In this document: positions 52,301 to 60,705 of the stretch, piece after piece
Position numbering within the stretch: the first letter of the stretch is position 1
Layout of the letters: the number at the start of each line of letters is the position of its first letter
Source of the DNA: Rhizobium esperanzae
Lineage (GTDB): Bacteria; Pseudomonadota; Alphaproteobacteria; Rhizobiales; Rhizobiaceae
Length of the DNA: 64,000 bases
Direction of reading: 5' to 3'
NCBI RefSeq assembly: GCF_002204185.1
Contig: NZ_MXPU01000015.1
Span: 1-64,000, forward strand
Position numbers and translations under genes: made by a program
The notes under the pieces: generated by a model
What the model saw: only the letters and a program-made list of their open reading frames with translations
Databases searched by the model: none
What the model was told of the DNA's origin: nothing

Positions 52301-52402
52301 TCAGGTGCCGATCAGCTTGTTGCAGGCGAATGCGATACTTGGATTGGCGATGACAGCAGTGATGAGCGCCAGTCCGATTATCGAGAATGAATAGCGTTTC
52401 AT
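52301..52402 (-). CDS. 33-residue secreted mini-peptide precursor
   Basis: The ATG at 52402 sits six bases after a perfect AGGAGG; an in-frame ATG at 52408 touches that site and is unlikely. The product is almost entirely a signal peptide: basic start MKRYSFS, hydrophobic IIGLALITAVIA, and NPSIAFA as a likely cleavage site. A mature tail of only seven residues (CNKLIGT) would remain. A cleaved peptide, or a tiny lipoprotein with a weak lipobox, is possible. No family recognised. Confidence 0.5.
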   Translation of the reverse strand: MKRYSFSIIGLALITAVIANPSIAFACNKLIGT

Positions 52403-52588
52403 ATGCATCCTCCTTCCAGCCCATGCATTATGCCGCGCCGGCCGCCGTTCTCAAAATAACGAATGCTTGAGCACCGACTGGCTCAACCGGAAGTCGTTGA
52501 GTGAACAATTATCGCCCCTAAGGAACTATTCTCTCGATCATGCGTTTCCTGGCTTCAATGTCGCAATCGAATGCTGCGGAGGGTTTTC

Positions 52589-52855
52589 ATGGCCAGGTTC
52601 GGCACGACGGCGGATTACAACAGGATCAGACACTGGATCGAAGCGCGCGGCGGCCATCCCGCCCGTATCAAGGACGCGACGGACAGCGAAACCGTCCGCG
52701 TCGATTTTTCCTCGGAAACGCAAGGGGAGATTTCCTGGGACGAATTCTTCCAGGGTCTCGACGACAGCAGGCGGGCCTTCCTACATCGCACCAAGGCTCA
52801 GGACGATAGAGCCCGTTTCGGCAAGATCGTCCGCCGCAAGCACTTGCCTTACTGA
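52589..52855 (+). CDS. Small conserved-type hypothetical protein
   Basis: An 88-residue soluble protein. The start has GGAGGG six bases upstream. It contains HWIEARGGHPARIKD and ISWDEFFQGLDDSRRAFLH, reminiscent of short plant-associated bacterial proteins of unknown function. No signal peptide or membrane helix is seen. It ends at the bidirectional terminator it shares with serA. Confidence 0.7.
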   Translation: MARFGTTADYNRIRHWIEARGGHPARIKDATDSETVRVDFSSETQGEISWDEFFQGLDDSRRAFLHRTKAQDDRARFGKIVRRKHLPY

Positions 52856-52877
52856 AATATACCCATCGCTGAGGCAG

Positions 52878-52909
52878 AAAACCCGGCGCCGTTTTTGGCG
52901 CCGGGTTTT
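52878..52909. terminator. Bidirectional terminator between the 88-residue gene and serA
   Basis: AAAACCCGGCGCC pairs with GGCGCCGGGTTTT across a T-rich loop, with A-runs and T-runs on both sides. It can end transcription of both convergent genes. Confidence 0.9.
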
Positions 52910-52935
52910 CCCTGTTTCCTTGGGAGGAGGAAATC

Positions 52936-54531
52936 TCAGTCTATGTTGAAGGTCAGCAGCTTTGCCTGGCGGATCGCCTGGTGCGCCGTCAGCTGCGTGA
53001 GCACGCCGTCATCCACCTCGCCGTCGACGTAGAGCAGCGCAATGGCGTCGCCACCCTGCTTATCGCGGCCGAGCTGGAAGTTGGCGATGTTGACGCCGGC
53101 AGTGCCGAGCGTCATGCCGATGAAGCCGATCATGCCGGGGACGTCGGTATTGGTGATGTAGATCATGTGCGAACCGACATCGGCATCGAGATTGATGCCC
53201 TTGATCTGGATGAAGCGCGGCTTGCCATCCGAAAACACCGTGCCGGCGACGGAGCGCGTCATGCTTTCGGTCGTGACCGTCAGCTTGATATAGCCGTCGA
53301 AGACGCCCGTTTTGTCGCGCTTGACCTCGGAAAGCACGATGCCCTTTTCCTTGATCATGATCGGCGCGGAAACCATGTTGACGTCGGCGACCTGCGGCCG
53401 GATCAAGCCCGCAAGAACCGCGCTCGTCAGTGCCCGCGTGTTCATGCTGGCGGTCACACCGTCATAGAGGATTTCGATTTCCTTGATCGGCTCTTCGGTG
53501 ACCTGGCCGACAAAGGCGCCGAGAACGTCGGCAAGACGAATGAACGGCTTCAGGATCGGCGCCTCTTCCGCGGTGATCGACGGCATGTTGATGGCGTTGG
53601 AGACCGCGCCCTTGACGAGGTAATCCGACATCTGTTCGGCGACCTGCAGCGCGACGTTTTCCTGCGCCTCGGTCGTCGAAGCGCCGAGATGCGGCGTGCA
53701 GACGACGTTCGGCAGGCCAAAGAGCGGGCTTTCCCTCGCGGGCTCGACTTCGAAGACGTCGAAGGCAGCACCGGCGACATGGCCGGACTTGATGGCTTCG
53801 GCAAGCGCCGCTTCATCGACCAGGCCACCGCGGGCGCAGTTGATGATGCGCACGCCGGGCTTCGTCTTTGCCAGAGCTTCCTTATTGAGGATGCCGCGCG
53901 TCTTGTCGGTCATCGGTACGTGCAGCGTGATGAAATCGGCGCGGGCGAAAAGCTCGTCGAGCTCAACCTTGGTGACGCCCATCTCCTCGGCGCGCTCCTT
54001 GGAAAGAAACGGGTCATAGGCGACGACGTGCATCTTCAGGCCGATGGCGCGGGAGCAGACGATCGAGCCGATATTGCCGGCGCCAATGACGCCGAGCGTC
54101 TTGCCGGTGATCTCGACACCCATGAATTTCGACTTCTCCCATTTGCCGGCCTGCGTCGAGGCATCGGCAGCCGGAAGCTGGCGGGCGACGGCGAGCATCA
54201 GGGCGATTGCGTGTTCGGCGGTCGTGATCGAATTGCCGAAAGGCGTGTTCATGACGATGATGCCGCGGCGCGAGGCGGCCGGGATATCGACATTGTCGAC
54301 GCCGATGCCGGCGCGGCCGACAACCTTGAGGTTCTTCGCCCCTTCGATGATCTTTTCCGTCACTTTAGTGGCGGAGCGGATGGCCAGACCATCATACTTG
54401 CCGATGACTTCGAGCAGACGGTCCTTGTCCTTGCCGAGCTGCGGTTCGAAATCGACTTCGACGCCGCGGTCGCGGAAGATCTGGACGGCGGTTTCCGACA
54501 ATTCGTCGGATACGAGAACGCGAGGTGCCAT
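52936..54531 (-). CDS. serA: D-3-phosphoglycerate dehydrogenase
   Basis: A 531-residue enzyme of serine synthesis oxidising 3-phosphoglycerate with NAD. The NAD-binding motif is LGVIGAGNIGSIV, and GRAGIGVDNVD and NCARGGLVDEAAL surround the catalytic Arg/Glu/His set (final His in TPHLGAST). The long form has the ASB intervening domain (about 320-450) and a C-terminal ACT domain (about 455-531), which in other species senses serine. It lies 85 bases downstream of serC on the same strand, so both may be co-transcribed. Confidence 0.95.
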   Translation of the reverse strand: MAPRVLVSDELSETAVQIFRDRGVEVDFEPQLGKDKDRLLEVIGKYDGLAIRSATKVTEKIIEGAKNLKVVGRAGIGVDNVDIPAASRRGIIVMNTPFGNSITTAEHAIALMLAVARQLPAADASTQAGKWEKSKFMGVEITGKTLGVIGAGNIGSIVCSRAIGLKMHVVAYDPFLSKERAEEMGVTKVELDELFARADFITLHVPMTDKTRGILNKEALAKTKPGVRIINCARGGLVDEAALAEAIKSGHVAGAAFDVFEVEPARESPLFGLPNVVCTPHLGASTTEAQENVALQVAEQMSDYLVKGAVSNAINMPSITAEEAPILKPFIRLADVLGAFVGQVTEEPIKEIEILYDGVTASMNTRALTSAVLAGLIRPQVADVNMVSAPIMIKEKGIVLSEVKRDKTGVFDGYIKLTVTTESMTRSVAGTVFSDGKPRFIQIKGINLDADVGSHMIYITNTDVPGMIGFIGMTLGTAGVNIANFQLGRDKQGGDAIALLYVDGEVDDGVLTQLTAHQAIRQAKLLTFNID

Positions 54532-54616
54532 TGAGGCCTCCTTCAAAAGTGTTCAGCGATGAATGAAAATGGAATGCTGGGCTCCGCCGGACGTGGCGGA
54601 GCCGGATGCGATCACA

Positions 54617-55795
54617 TCAAGCGGCCGCCTGAGCGAGCTGCGCCTTCTGCGTTTCGAAAGCCCAGGAAAGCCAAGGCATCAGCTTCTGCATGTCGGATGC
54701 CTCGATCGTGGCGCCGGCCCAGATGCGCAGGCCCGACGGCGCGTCGCGGTAATGGCCGATGTCATAGGCGACACCTTCCTTTTCCAGAAGGCCGACGAGG
54801 CCCTTGGCGAAATTCGCCTGGCCATCGCCATCGAGAGCCGTGATGTCCTTGTCGACGATCTTCAGGCAGACGGAGGTGTTGGAGGCCGTTTCCGCCTTGA
54901 CGGCGAGATTAGCGATCCAGTCGTTTGCCGCGACGAAATCGTGGATGACCTTGGCATTGGCATCGGCACGCGCGATCAGCGTCTGGAGACCGCCGAGCTC
55001 CTTGGCCCAGAGCAGCGCATCGATATAGTCCTCGACGCAGAGCATCGACGGCGTGTTGATCGTCTCGCCCTGGAAGATACCTTCCGTCAGCTTGCCGCCC
55101 GAGGTCATGCGGAAGATCTTCGGCAACGGCCAGGCCGGCGTGTAAGTGGTGAGACGCTCGACGGCCCGCGGCGAGAGAATGATGACACCATGGGCGCCCT
55201 CGCCGCCCAGCACCTTCTGCCAGGAAAAGGTGACGACGTCGAGCTTGGCGAAATCGAGTTCCTGCGCAAAAGCGGCCGAGGTGGCGTCGCAGATCGTCAG
55301 ACCCTTGCGGTCGGCAGGAATGAAATCGGCATTCGGCACGCGCACGCCCGAGGTCGTGCCGTTCCAGGTGAAGACGACGTCACGATCGAAATCGACGGCG
55401 GAAAGATCGGGAAGCTCGCCGTAACCGGCTTCGAGCTTGCGCACATCCTTGAGCTTCAGCTGCTTGACCACATCGGTGACCCAGCCGGCGCCGAAGCTTT
55501 CCCAGGCGAGCATGTCGACACCGCGTTCGCCGAGCAGCGACCAGAGCGCCATTTCGACGGCGCCGGTGTCGGAAGCCGGCACGATGCCGATGCGGTAGTC
55601 CGCCGGCACTTCGAGAATTTCACGGGTAAGATCGATGGCCTGCTTGAGCTTGGCCTTGCCGACTTTCGCGCGATGCGAACGACCAAGGGCCGCGTCGGAA
55701 AGAGCTTCGAGCGACCAACCGGGGCGCTTCGAGCAGGGGCCAGAAGAAAAATGGGTATTGTGCGGACGGATGTCCGGCTTTGCGGTCTTCGCCAT
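54617..55795 (-). CDS. serC: Phosphoserine aminotransferase
   Basis: A 392-residue PLP enzyme converting phosphohydroxypyruvate plus glutamate to phosphoserine. It is the alphaproteobacterial type (NTHFSSGPCSKRPGWS at the N terminus). The PLP Lys lies in DVVTFSWQKVLGGEGAHG, and CDATSAAFAQ and TWNGTTSGVRVP are family landmarks. It has AGAGGA before the ATG and leads the serC-serA unit. Confidence 0.93.
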   Translation of the reverse strand: MAKTAKPDIRPHNTHFSSGPCSKRPGWSLEALSDAALGRSHRAKVGKAKLKQAIDLTREILEVPADYRIGIVPASDTGAVEMALWSLLGERGVDMLAWESFGAGWVTDVVKQLKLKDVRKLEAGYGELPDLSAVDFDRDVVFTWNGTTSGVRVPNADFIPADRKGLTICDATSAAFAQELDFAKLDVVTFSWQKVLGGEGAHGVIILSPRAVERLTTYTPAWPLPKIFRMTSGGKLTEGIFQGETINTPSMLCVEDYIDALLWAKELGGLQTLIARADANAKVIHDFVAANDWIANLAVKAETASNTSVCLKIVDKDITALDGDGQANFAKGLVGLLEKEGVAYDIGHYRDAPSGLRIWAGATIEASDMQKLMPWLSWAFETQKAQLAQAAA

Positions 55796-55933
55796 GATGC
55801 TATCCTCTCAGATAGAAAGCCCTTCGTTGGGGAAGGGTGTCCCGCCGCCGTGTGTATGGATCGGAAGCGTCATAGTCAAGATCGAAGTGTCGCAAGCTGT
55901 AGATATTTTGACGCAGGCAAGGTGGCGAAAATG

Positions 55934-55962
55934 AAAAAGCCGCCAGGAACGAGGGCGGCTTT
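55934..55962 (-). terminator. Terminator of the outer membrane protein gene
   Basis: On the minus strand AAAGCCGCC pairs with GGCGGCTTT around a nine-base loop and runs into further T residues. It is 22 bases after the stop of the outer membrane protein gene and ahead of serC. Confidence 0.85.
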
Positions 55963-55984
55963 CTGACGCGATGGTTGACCGGTC

Positions 55985-56824
55985 CTACTTGTAGACCGGC
56001 TGCTGCAGCGGGATTTCCGGCGCCGGCTCGTAGGCGACCGGCTGGGCGCAGCCACCGAAGAGGTAGCGGGCGCCGACGCGGGCTTCATGGGCGCTGAGGC
56101 CCCTGTCGCGGCCCGGGCCGCCGTTTTCGGCATAGCCGAACATGTTGCCGCCGTCGATATGCAGATAACGGTAGCCGACATCGGCCTTGATGTTGCAGGT
56201 CACGTCGATCGAGGCGCCGGCCATAAGTGCATAGGTGAAGCGCCAGTTGCCCCTGCCGCCATGGGTGACCTCATCGTCGCAGAAGCTGCCGTCATCGGCG
56301 CAGGCGACGTTGCGCAGGTTTTTCCATTTGACGTAGGAACCGCCGATACCGGCGCCGACATACGGCGTCACATAGCCGTAGGTGCCGAGATCGACATAGG
56401 CGTTGGCCAGCAGCGTATAGGCGGTCAGCGAAGAGCGGTCGCGCGAGGTGCAATCCACCAGCGGGAAGCCGCACTGCCCGGATGTCGAGCCCTTGAAATC
56501 CGCCTGGGTGAGATAGTCGAAGGTCAGATCGGTGCGCAGATAGCTGTTGATCTGGTAACCGACACCGCCGCCAACCGTCCATGCGTCGTCGAGATCGGCG
56601 TCGTCGAAATCGACCTCCGTGGCATTGCTGCCCTGGAAATAACGCGCGCCGCGCAGGTCTGTGAAGGCATAACCGACATCGCCGCGCAGATACCAGCCGG
56701 TCGCTTCGCTGACGGTCACCTCCGGCGGCTGCTCCGGAATGGGCTCGGCAGGGGCGAGATCCGCAGAATAGGCATTTGTCGCTATCAAGAATGCGGCGAA
56801 AATGCCGGACAAGCTTCTTTTCAT
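55985..56824 (-). CDS. Opacity/Omp25-type outer membrane beta-barrel protein
   Basis: A 279-residue protein. It has a signal peptide (FLIATNAYSA, cut near residue 20), a Pro/Glu-rich linker (PAEPIPEQPPE), then an eight-strand barrel (GWYLRGDVGYAFTDL, VGGGVGYQINSYLRTDLTFDY, VTPYVGAGIGGSYVKWKN and a final GARYLFGG). This is the plan of the Omp25/RopB-like porin-like surface proteins abundant in Rhizobiales. The last 20 residues form an unusual Pro-rich C-terminal tail after the barrel. Monocistronic, with its own terminator. Confidence 0.88.
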   Translation of the reverse strand: MKRSLSGIFAAFLIATNAYSADLAPAEPIPEQPPEVTVSEATGWYLRGDVGYAFTDLRGARYFQGSNATEVDFDDADLDDAWTVGGGVGYQINSYLRTDLTFDYLTQADFKGSTSGQCGFPLVDCTSRDRSSLTAYTLLANAYVDLGTYGYVTPYVGAGIGGSYVKWKNLRNVACADDGSFCDDEVTHGGRGNWRFTYALMAGASIDVTCNIKADVGYRYLHIDGGNMFGYAENGGPGRDRGLSAHEARVGARYLFGGCAQPVAYEPAPEIPLQQPVYK

Positions 56825-57031
56825 GGATTTCACTCCAAAATCCCGTTGCGTCGGCAGGCTCAGTCGCTGCCAATCTGATACGCTTTGCATGGATAATGAA
56901 TTGGAAACGTTAAAAGCTGCTTAACCACGCTTGTTTACTTTGATTTCAAGCATCTCAGTCGCATGAAACAGAAGATCGACCGCCTCGTGAAATGGTTTGA
57001 GGTGAGATAGACACCACCGACGTGCGCAATA

Positions 57032-57064
57032 AAAAAAGCCGGCGCTCACGCACCGGCCTTTTGA
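57032..57064 (-). terminator. Terminator of glmM
   Basis: On the minus strand GGCCGG pairs with CCGGC(T) around a ten-base loop and is followed by seven T. It lies about 20 bases after the glmM stop. Confidence 0.88.
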
Positions 57065-57082
57065 TTGTTTGTTCTCGCTGGG

Positions 57083-58435
57083 TCAGGCAGCGGTCCGGAC
57101 ATTCGAGATCGTGCCGATCAGCTCGTTGACGATGCGCTCGATCTGGGCGCGGTCGTCGCCCTCGGCCATGACGCGGATCAACGGCTCGGTGCCGGAAGGC
57201 CGGATGACGAGGCGGCCGTTTCTGGCGAGCTCGGCTTCGGCATCGGCGATCGCCTTCTGTACCTGAATATCCTCCAGCGGCTTGCCGCCGCTGATGCGGA
57301 CATTGCGCAGGAGCTGCGGCACCGGCTCGAAGCGGCGGCAGACTTCGCTCACGGTGCGGCCGGTGCGCTTGACCGCGGCGAGGATCTGCAGCGCCGCGAC
57401 CAGACCGTCGCCCGTCGTCCCGTAATCCGAAAGCACGATGTGGCCCGATTGCTCGCCGCCGACATTGTAATTGTGCTGGCGCATATGCTCGACAACATAG
57501 CGGTCGCCGACCTTTGTGCGGGCAAGCGCCATGCCGCGTTCGTCGAGGAAACGCTCGAGCCCGAGATTGGACATGACCGTGGCGACGATGCCGTTGCCGC
57601 GCAACTGCTGGCTCTCGGCCCAGCTCTCGGCGATGACGGCCATCAGCTGGTCGCCGTCGACGATCGAACCGTTCTCGTCGATAATGATGACGCGGTCCGC
57701 GTCGCCGTCGAGCGCGATGCCGATATCGGCGCGAACCTCGTCGACTTTCTTCTGCAATGCGACGGGGCTGGTGGAACCGCAATTGAGATTGATATTGGTG
57801 CCGTTCGGTTCGTTGCCGATGGTAACGACATCGGCGCCGAGCTCCCAGAGCACGGCGGGCGCCACCTTGTAGGCAGCACCATTGGCGCAATCGATCGCGA
57901 CCCTCAGCCCCTGCAGCGTCACGTCGCGCGGCAGCGTACGCTTGGCATGTTCGATATAACGGTCATGCACGCCGTCAACGCGCTTGGCACGGCCGATATC
58001 GTCGGACTTGGCAAGCTGCGCGTTCAGGTCCTTTTCGAGCAGGTCCTCGATCTCGGCCTCGATGTCGTCCGACAGTTTGTAGCCGTCGGGACCGAAAAGC
58101 TTGATGCCGTTATCTTCATAAGGATTGTGCGAAGCGGAGATCATCACGCCGATATCGCAGCGCAGCGAACGCGTCAGCATGGCGACGGCAGGCGTCGGTA
58201 TCGGGCCGAGAATGAAGGCGTCGAGACCCGCAGCCGTGAAGCCTGCCACCATGGCGTTCTCAAGCATATAGCCGGAAAGACGGGTATCCTTGCCAATCAC
58301 GACGCGATGACGGTGGTTGCCCCGGCGGAAGATCGTGCCGGCGGCGATGCCGACCCGCATGGCAAGATCCGGCGTCATCGGAAAGACGTTGGATTGACCG
58401 CGAATACCGTCCGTACCGAAATAGCGTCTTTTCAT
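57083..58435 (-). CDS. glmM: Phosphoglucosamine mutase
   Basis: A 450-residue enzyme converting glucosamine-6-P to glucosamine-1-P for peptidoglycan and LPS. YFGTDGIRGQSN is the N-terminal motif; the active-site phosphoserine is in GVMISASHNPYEDNG (Ser about 102). The metal-binding loop is ALDGDADRVI, sugar-binding is GGEQSGH, and the phosphate-binding loop is IRPSGTEPLIRV. The start at 58435 is used because MKRRYFGTDG is the family start. Downstream of ftsH, as in other rhizobia. Confidence 0.95.
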   Translation of the reverse strand: MKRRYFGTDGIRGQSNVFPMTPDLAMRVGIAAGTIFRRGNHRHRVVIGKDTRLSGYMLENAMVAGFTAAGLDAFILGPIPTPAVAMLTRSLRCDIGVMISASHNPYEDNGIKLFGPDGYKLSDDIEAEIEDLLEKDLNAQLAKSDDIGRAKRVDGVHDRYIEHAKRTLPRDVTLQGLRVAIDCANGAAYKVAPAVLWELGADVVTIGNEPNGTNINLNCGSTSPVALQKKVDEVRADIGIALDGDADRVIIIDENGSIVDGDQLMAVIAESWAESQQLRGNGIVATVMSNLGLERFLDERGMALARTKVGDRYVVEHMRQHNYNVGGEQSGHIVLSDYGTTGDGLVAALQILAAVKRTGRTVSEVCRRFEPVPQLLRNVRISGGKPLEDIQVQKAIADAEAELARNGRLVIRPSGTEPLIRVMAEGDDRAQIERIVNELIGTISNVRTAA

Positions 58436-58617
58436 CTGCACTCCTGCGCTTTGGCGCGCCATTCAAGGCAGCGCATCGTTCCAAGCAAATCCGGCTCCAG
58501 TGGATTGTCGTCAGTCCAGGAGCGTGATTCATGCTTGCTTCTCTTCAGCGGAATGCCACAAATTGCGGCAATCGGCACGTAAATTAGCGAGAAAAATGAT
58601 TATATCCCGTTACCAAT

Positions 58618-58658
58618 GAAAAAGGCCGGATCTCCCATAGCGGAAATCCGGCCTGTTT
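58618..58658 (-). terminator. Terminator of ftsH
   Basis: On the minus strand AGGCCGGAT pairs with ATCCGGCCT around a 14-base loop and is followed by a T-run. It separates ftsH from glmM, which therefore needs its own promoter. Confidence 0.85.
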
Positions 58659-58676
58659 TCGAGGTCGTCTCGCAGC

Positions 58677-60608
58677 TCAATGCGGCTGCGGTTCGAGACC
58701 GGCTTCGGGCTCATCGCCCTTGGTGGCAGGCCGCACGCCGGCCTTCGGAACGGCCGATCCACGGCTCGGCGGCGAATCGTCGCCGAGATCGCGGGAGGGC
58801 TTCTCGCCGCGGATCAGCGCCTTGATCTCATCACCGGTCAAGGTCTCGTATTCGAGCAGACCTTCGGCAAGGGCGACGAACTCGTCGTGCTTTTCCGTCA
58901 GGATCGTTCGGGCCTGCGTGTAGGCTTCGTCGATCAGGCGGCGCACTTCATTGTCGATCTTCTGCGCGGTTGCCTCCGAAACATTCTTCGATTGCGAAAC
59001 CGAGTGACCGAGGAAGACTTCCTGCTGGTTCTCGCCATAGGCGACCTGACCGAGCTGATCGGAAAAGCCCCATTGCGTGACCATGGCGCGGGCAAGCTTG
59101 GTGGCCTGCTCGATATCGGAAGAGGCGCCCGAAGTGATGTTCTCCTTGCCGAAGGTGAGTTCTTCGGCGACACGGCCGCCCATCATGATGCAGAGGCGTG
59201 AAACCATCCACTTGTAGCTCATCGAGTAGCGGTCGCCCTCGGGAAGCTGCATGACCATGCCGAGCGCACGGCCGCGCGGAATGATCGTCGCCTTGTGCAG
59301 CGGATCGGCAACGGCGACGTTGAGTGCGGTGATGGCGTGGCCGGCCTCGTGATAGGCGGTGAGCTTCTTCTCCGCTTCGGTCATTGCCGAGGAACGGCGC
59401 TCGGCGCCCATCATGATCTTGTCCTTGGCGTCCTCGAACTCCTGCATGGTGACGACGCGCTTGTTGCGGCGGGCAGCCATGAGAGCGGCTTCGTTGACGA
59501 GGTTCATCAGATCGGCGCCGGAGAAACCGGGCGTGCCGCGAGCGAGAACCTTGAGGTCGACATTCGGCGCCAGCGGAACGTTGCGGGCATGCACTTTGAG
59601 GATGCGCTCACGGCCGACGATATCCGGGTTCGGCACCACGACCTGGCGGTCAAAACGGCCGGGACGCAGCAGTGCCGGATCGAGAACGTCAGGGCGGTTG
59701 GTGGCGGCGATCAGGATCACGCCTTCATTCGCCTCGAAGCCGTCCATTTCGACCAGCAGCTGGTTCAGCGTCTGCTCGCGTTCGTCATTGCCGCCGCCGA
59801 GACCAGCGCCGCGATGGCGGCCGACGGCATCGATTTCGTCGATGAAGATGATGCAGGGCGCATTCTTCTTCGCCTGCTCGAACATGTCGCGCACACGGCT
59901 TGCACCCACGCCGACGAACATCTCGACGAAGTCGGAACCGGAAATGGTGAAGAAGGGCACGTTGGCTTCGCCGGCGACCGAACGGGCGAGCAGCGTCTTA
60001 CCGGTGCCCGGAGGGCCAACCAGCAGCACACCGCGCGGGATCTTGCCGCCGAGACGCTGGAACTTCTGCGGGTCACGCAGGAATTCGACGATTTCCTCGA
60101 GGTCCTGCTTGGCCTCGTCGACGCCGGCGACGTCTTCAAAGGTCACGCGACCATGCGCTTCCGTCAGCAGCTTGGCTTTGGACTTGCCGAAACCCATCGC
60201 GCCGCGGGAGCCGCCCTGCATCTGCCGCATGAAAAACAGCCAGACGCCGAGAATGAGAAGCATCGGCAACAGCGTGCCGAGATAGCTCAAAAAACCCGAA
60301 GAACCATCCGTTTCGGGACGGGCGGAAACCAGCACATTCTTCTGCTGCAGGCGATCGAGCAGGCTGTCGTCGATGACAGGCGAATAGGTCTGGAAGGTGG
60401 AGCCATTTTCAACATAGCTTCCGGAGACACGATTGCCCGTGACCACGACTTCCTTCACACGGCCCGCATCAACCTCACGCAGAAACTGCGAATAAGGGAT
60501 ATCGCGGGAGCCCGTCTGCGCCGGCGCCGTCTGAAACATGCTGAAAAGGGCGATCAGCAGAAGCGCGATGATCGCCCACAATGCGAAATTACGTAAGTTA
60601 GGGTTCAT
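58677..60608 (-). CDS. ftsH: ATP-dependent zinc metalloprotease FtsH
   Basis: A 643-residue membrane-anchored AAA+ protease for quality control of membrane and some cytosolic proteins. Two N-terminal helices (about 5-25 and 103-125) flank a periplasmic domain. Walker A is GPPGTGKT, Walker B is CIIFIDEID, the SRH region is ATNRPDVLDPALLRPGRFDR, and the zinc site is HEAGH (about 417-421). It is full length. The C-terminal tail (last about 45 residues) is disordered and Pro/Arg-rich. Start at 60608 (MNPNLRNFALW) as in relatives. Confidence 0.96.
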   Translation of the reverse strand: MNPNLRNFALWAIIALLLIALFSMFQTAPAQTGSRDIPYSQFLREVDAGRVKEVVVTGNRVSGSYVENGSTFQTYSPVIDDSLLDRLQQKNVLVSARPETDGSSGFLSYLGTLLPMLLILGVWLFFMRQMQGGSRGAMGFGKSKAKLLTEAHGRVTFEDVAGVDEAKQDLEEIVEFLRDPQKFQRLGGKIPRGVLLVGPPGTGKTLLARSVAGEANVPFFTISGSDFVEMFVGVGASRVRDMFEQAKKNAPCIIFIDEIDAVGRHRGAGLGGGNDEREQTLNQLLVEMDGFEANEGVILIAATNRPDVLDPALLRPGRFDRQVVVPNPDIVGRERILKVHARNVPLAPNVDLKVLARGTPGFSGADLMNLVNEAALMAARRNKRVVTMQEFEDAKDKIMMGAERRSSAMTEAEKKLTAYHEAGHAITALNVAVADPLHKATIIPRGRALGMVMQLPEGDRYSMSYKWMVSRLCIMMGGRVAEELTFGKENITSGASSDIEQATKLARAMVTQWGFSDQLGQVAYGENQQEVFLGHSVSQSKNVSEATAQKIDNEVRRLIDEAYTQARTILTEKHDEFVALAEGLLEYETLTGDEIKALIRGEKPSRDLGDDSPPSRGSAVPKAGVRPATKGDEPEAGLEPQPH

Positions 60609-60705
60609 TGAACTCCCCAGCACTGCAACAGCCGCCTCATGGCGACCGTCTTATTAGGTTCTAACATAGGGTTCCGCCACGCTATTGCCAAGGCAATCCC
60701 CCAAG

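Noticed and set aside
52981..54534. Plus-strand open frame of 517 codons opposite serA
   Set aside because: It mirrors serA exactly and is dominated by His/Asp/Arg/Val, the usual antisense pattern.
54563..55966. Plus-strand open frame of 467 codons opposite serC
   Set aside because: Antisense shadow of a clear serC.
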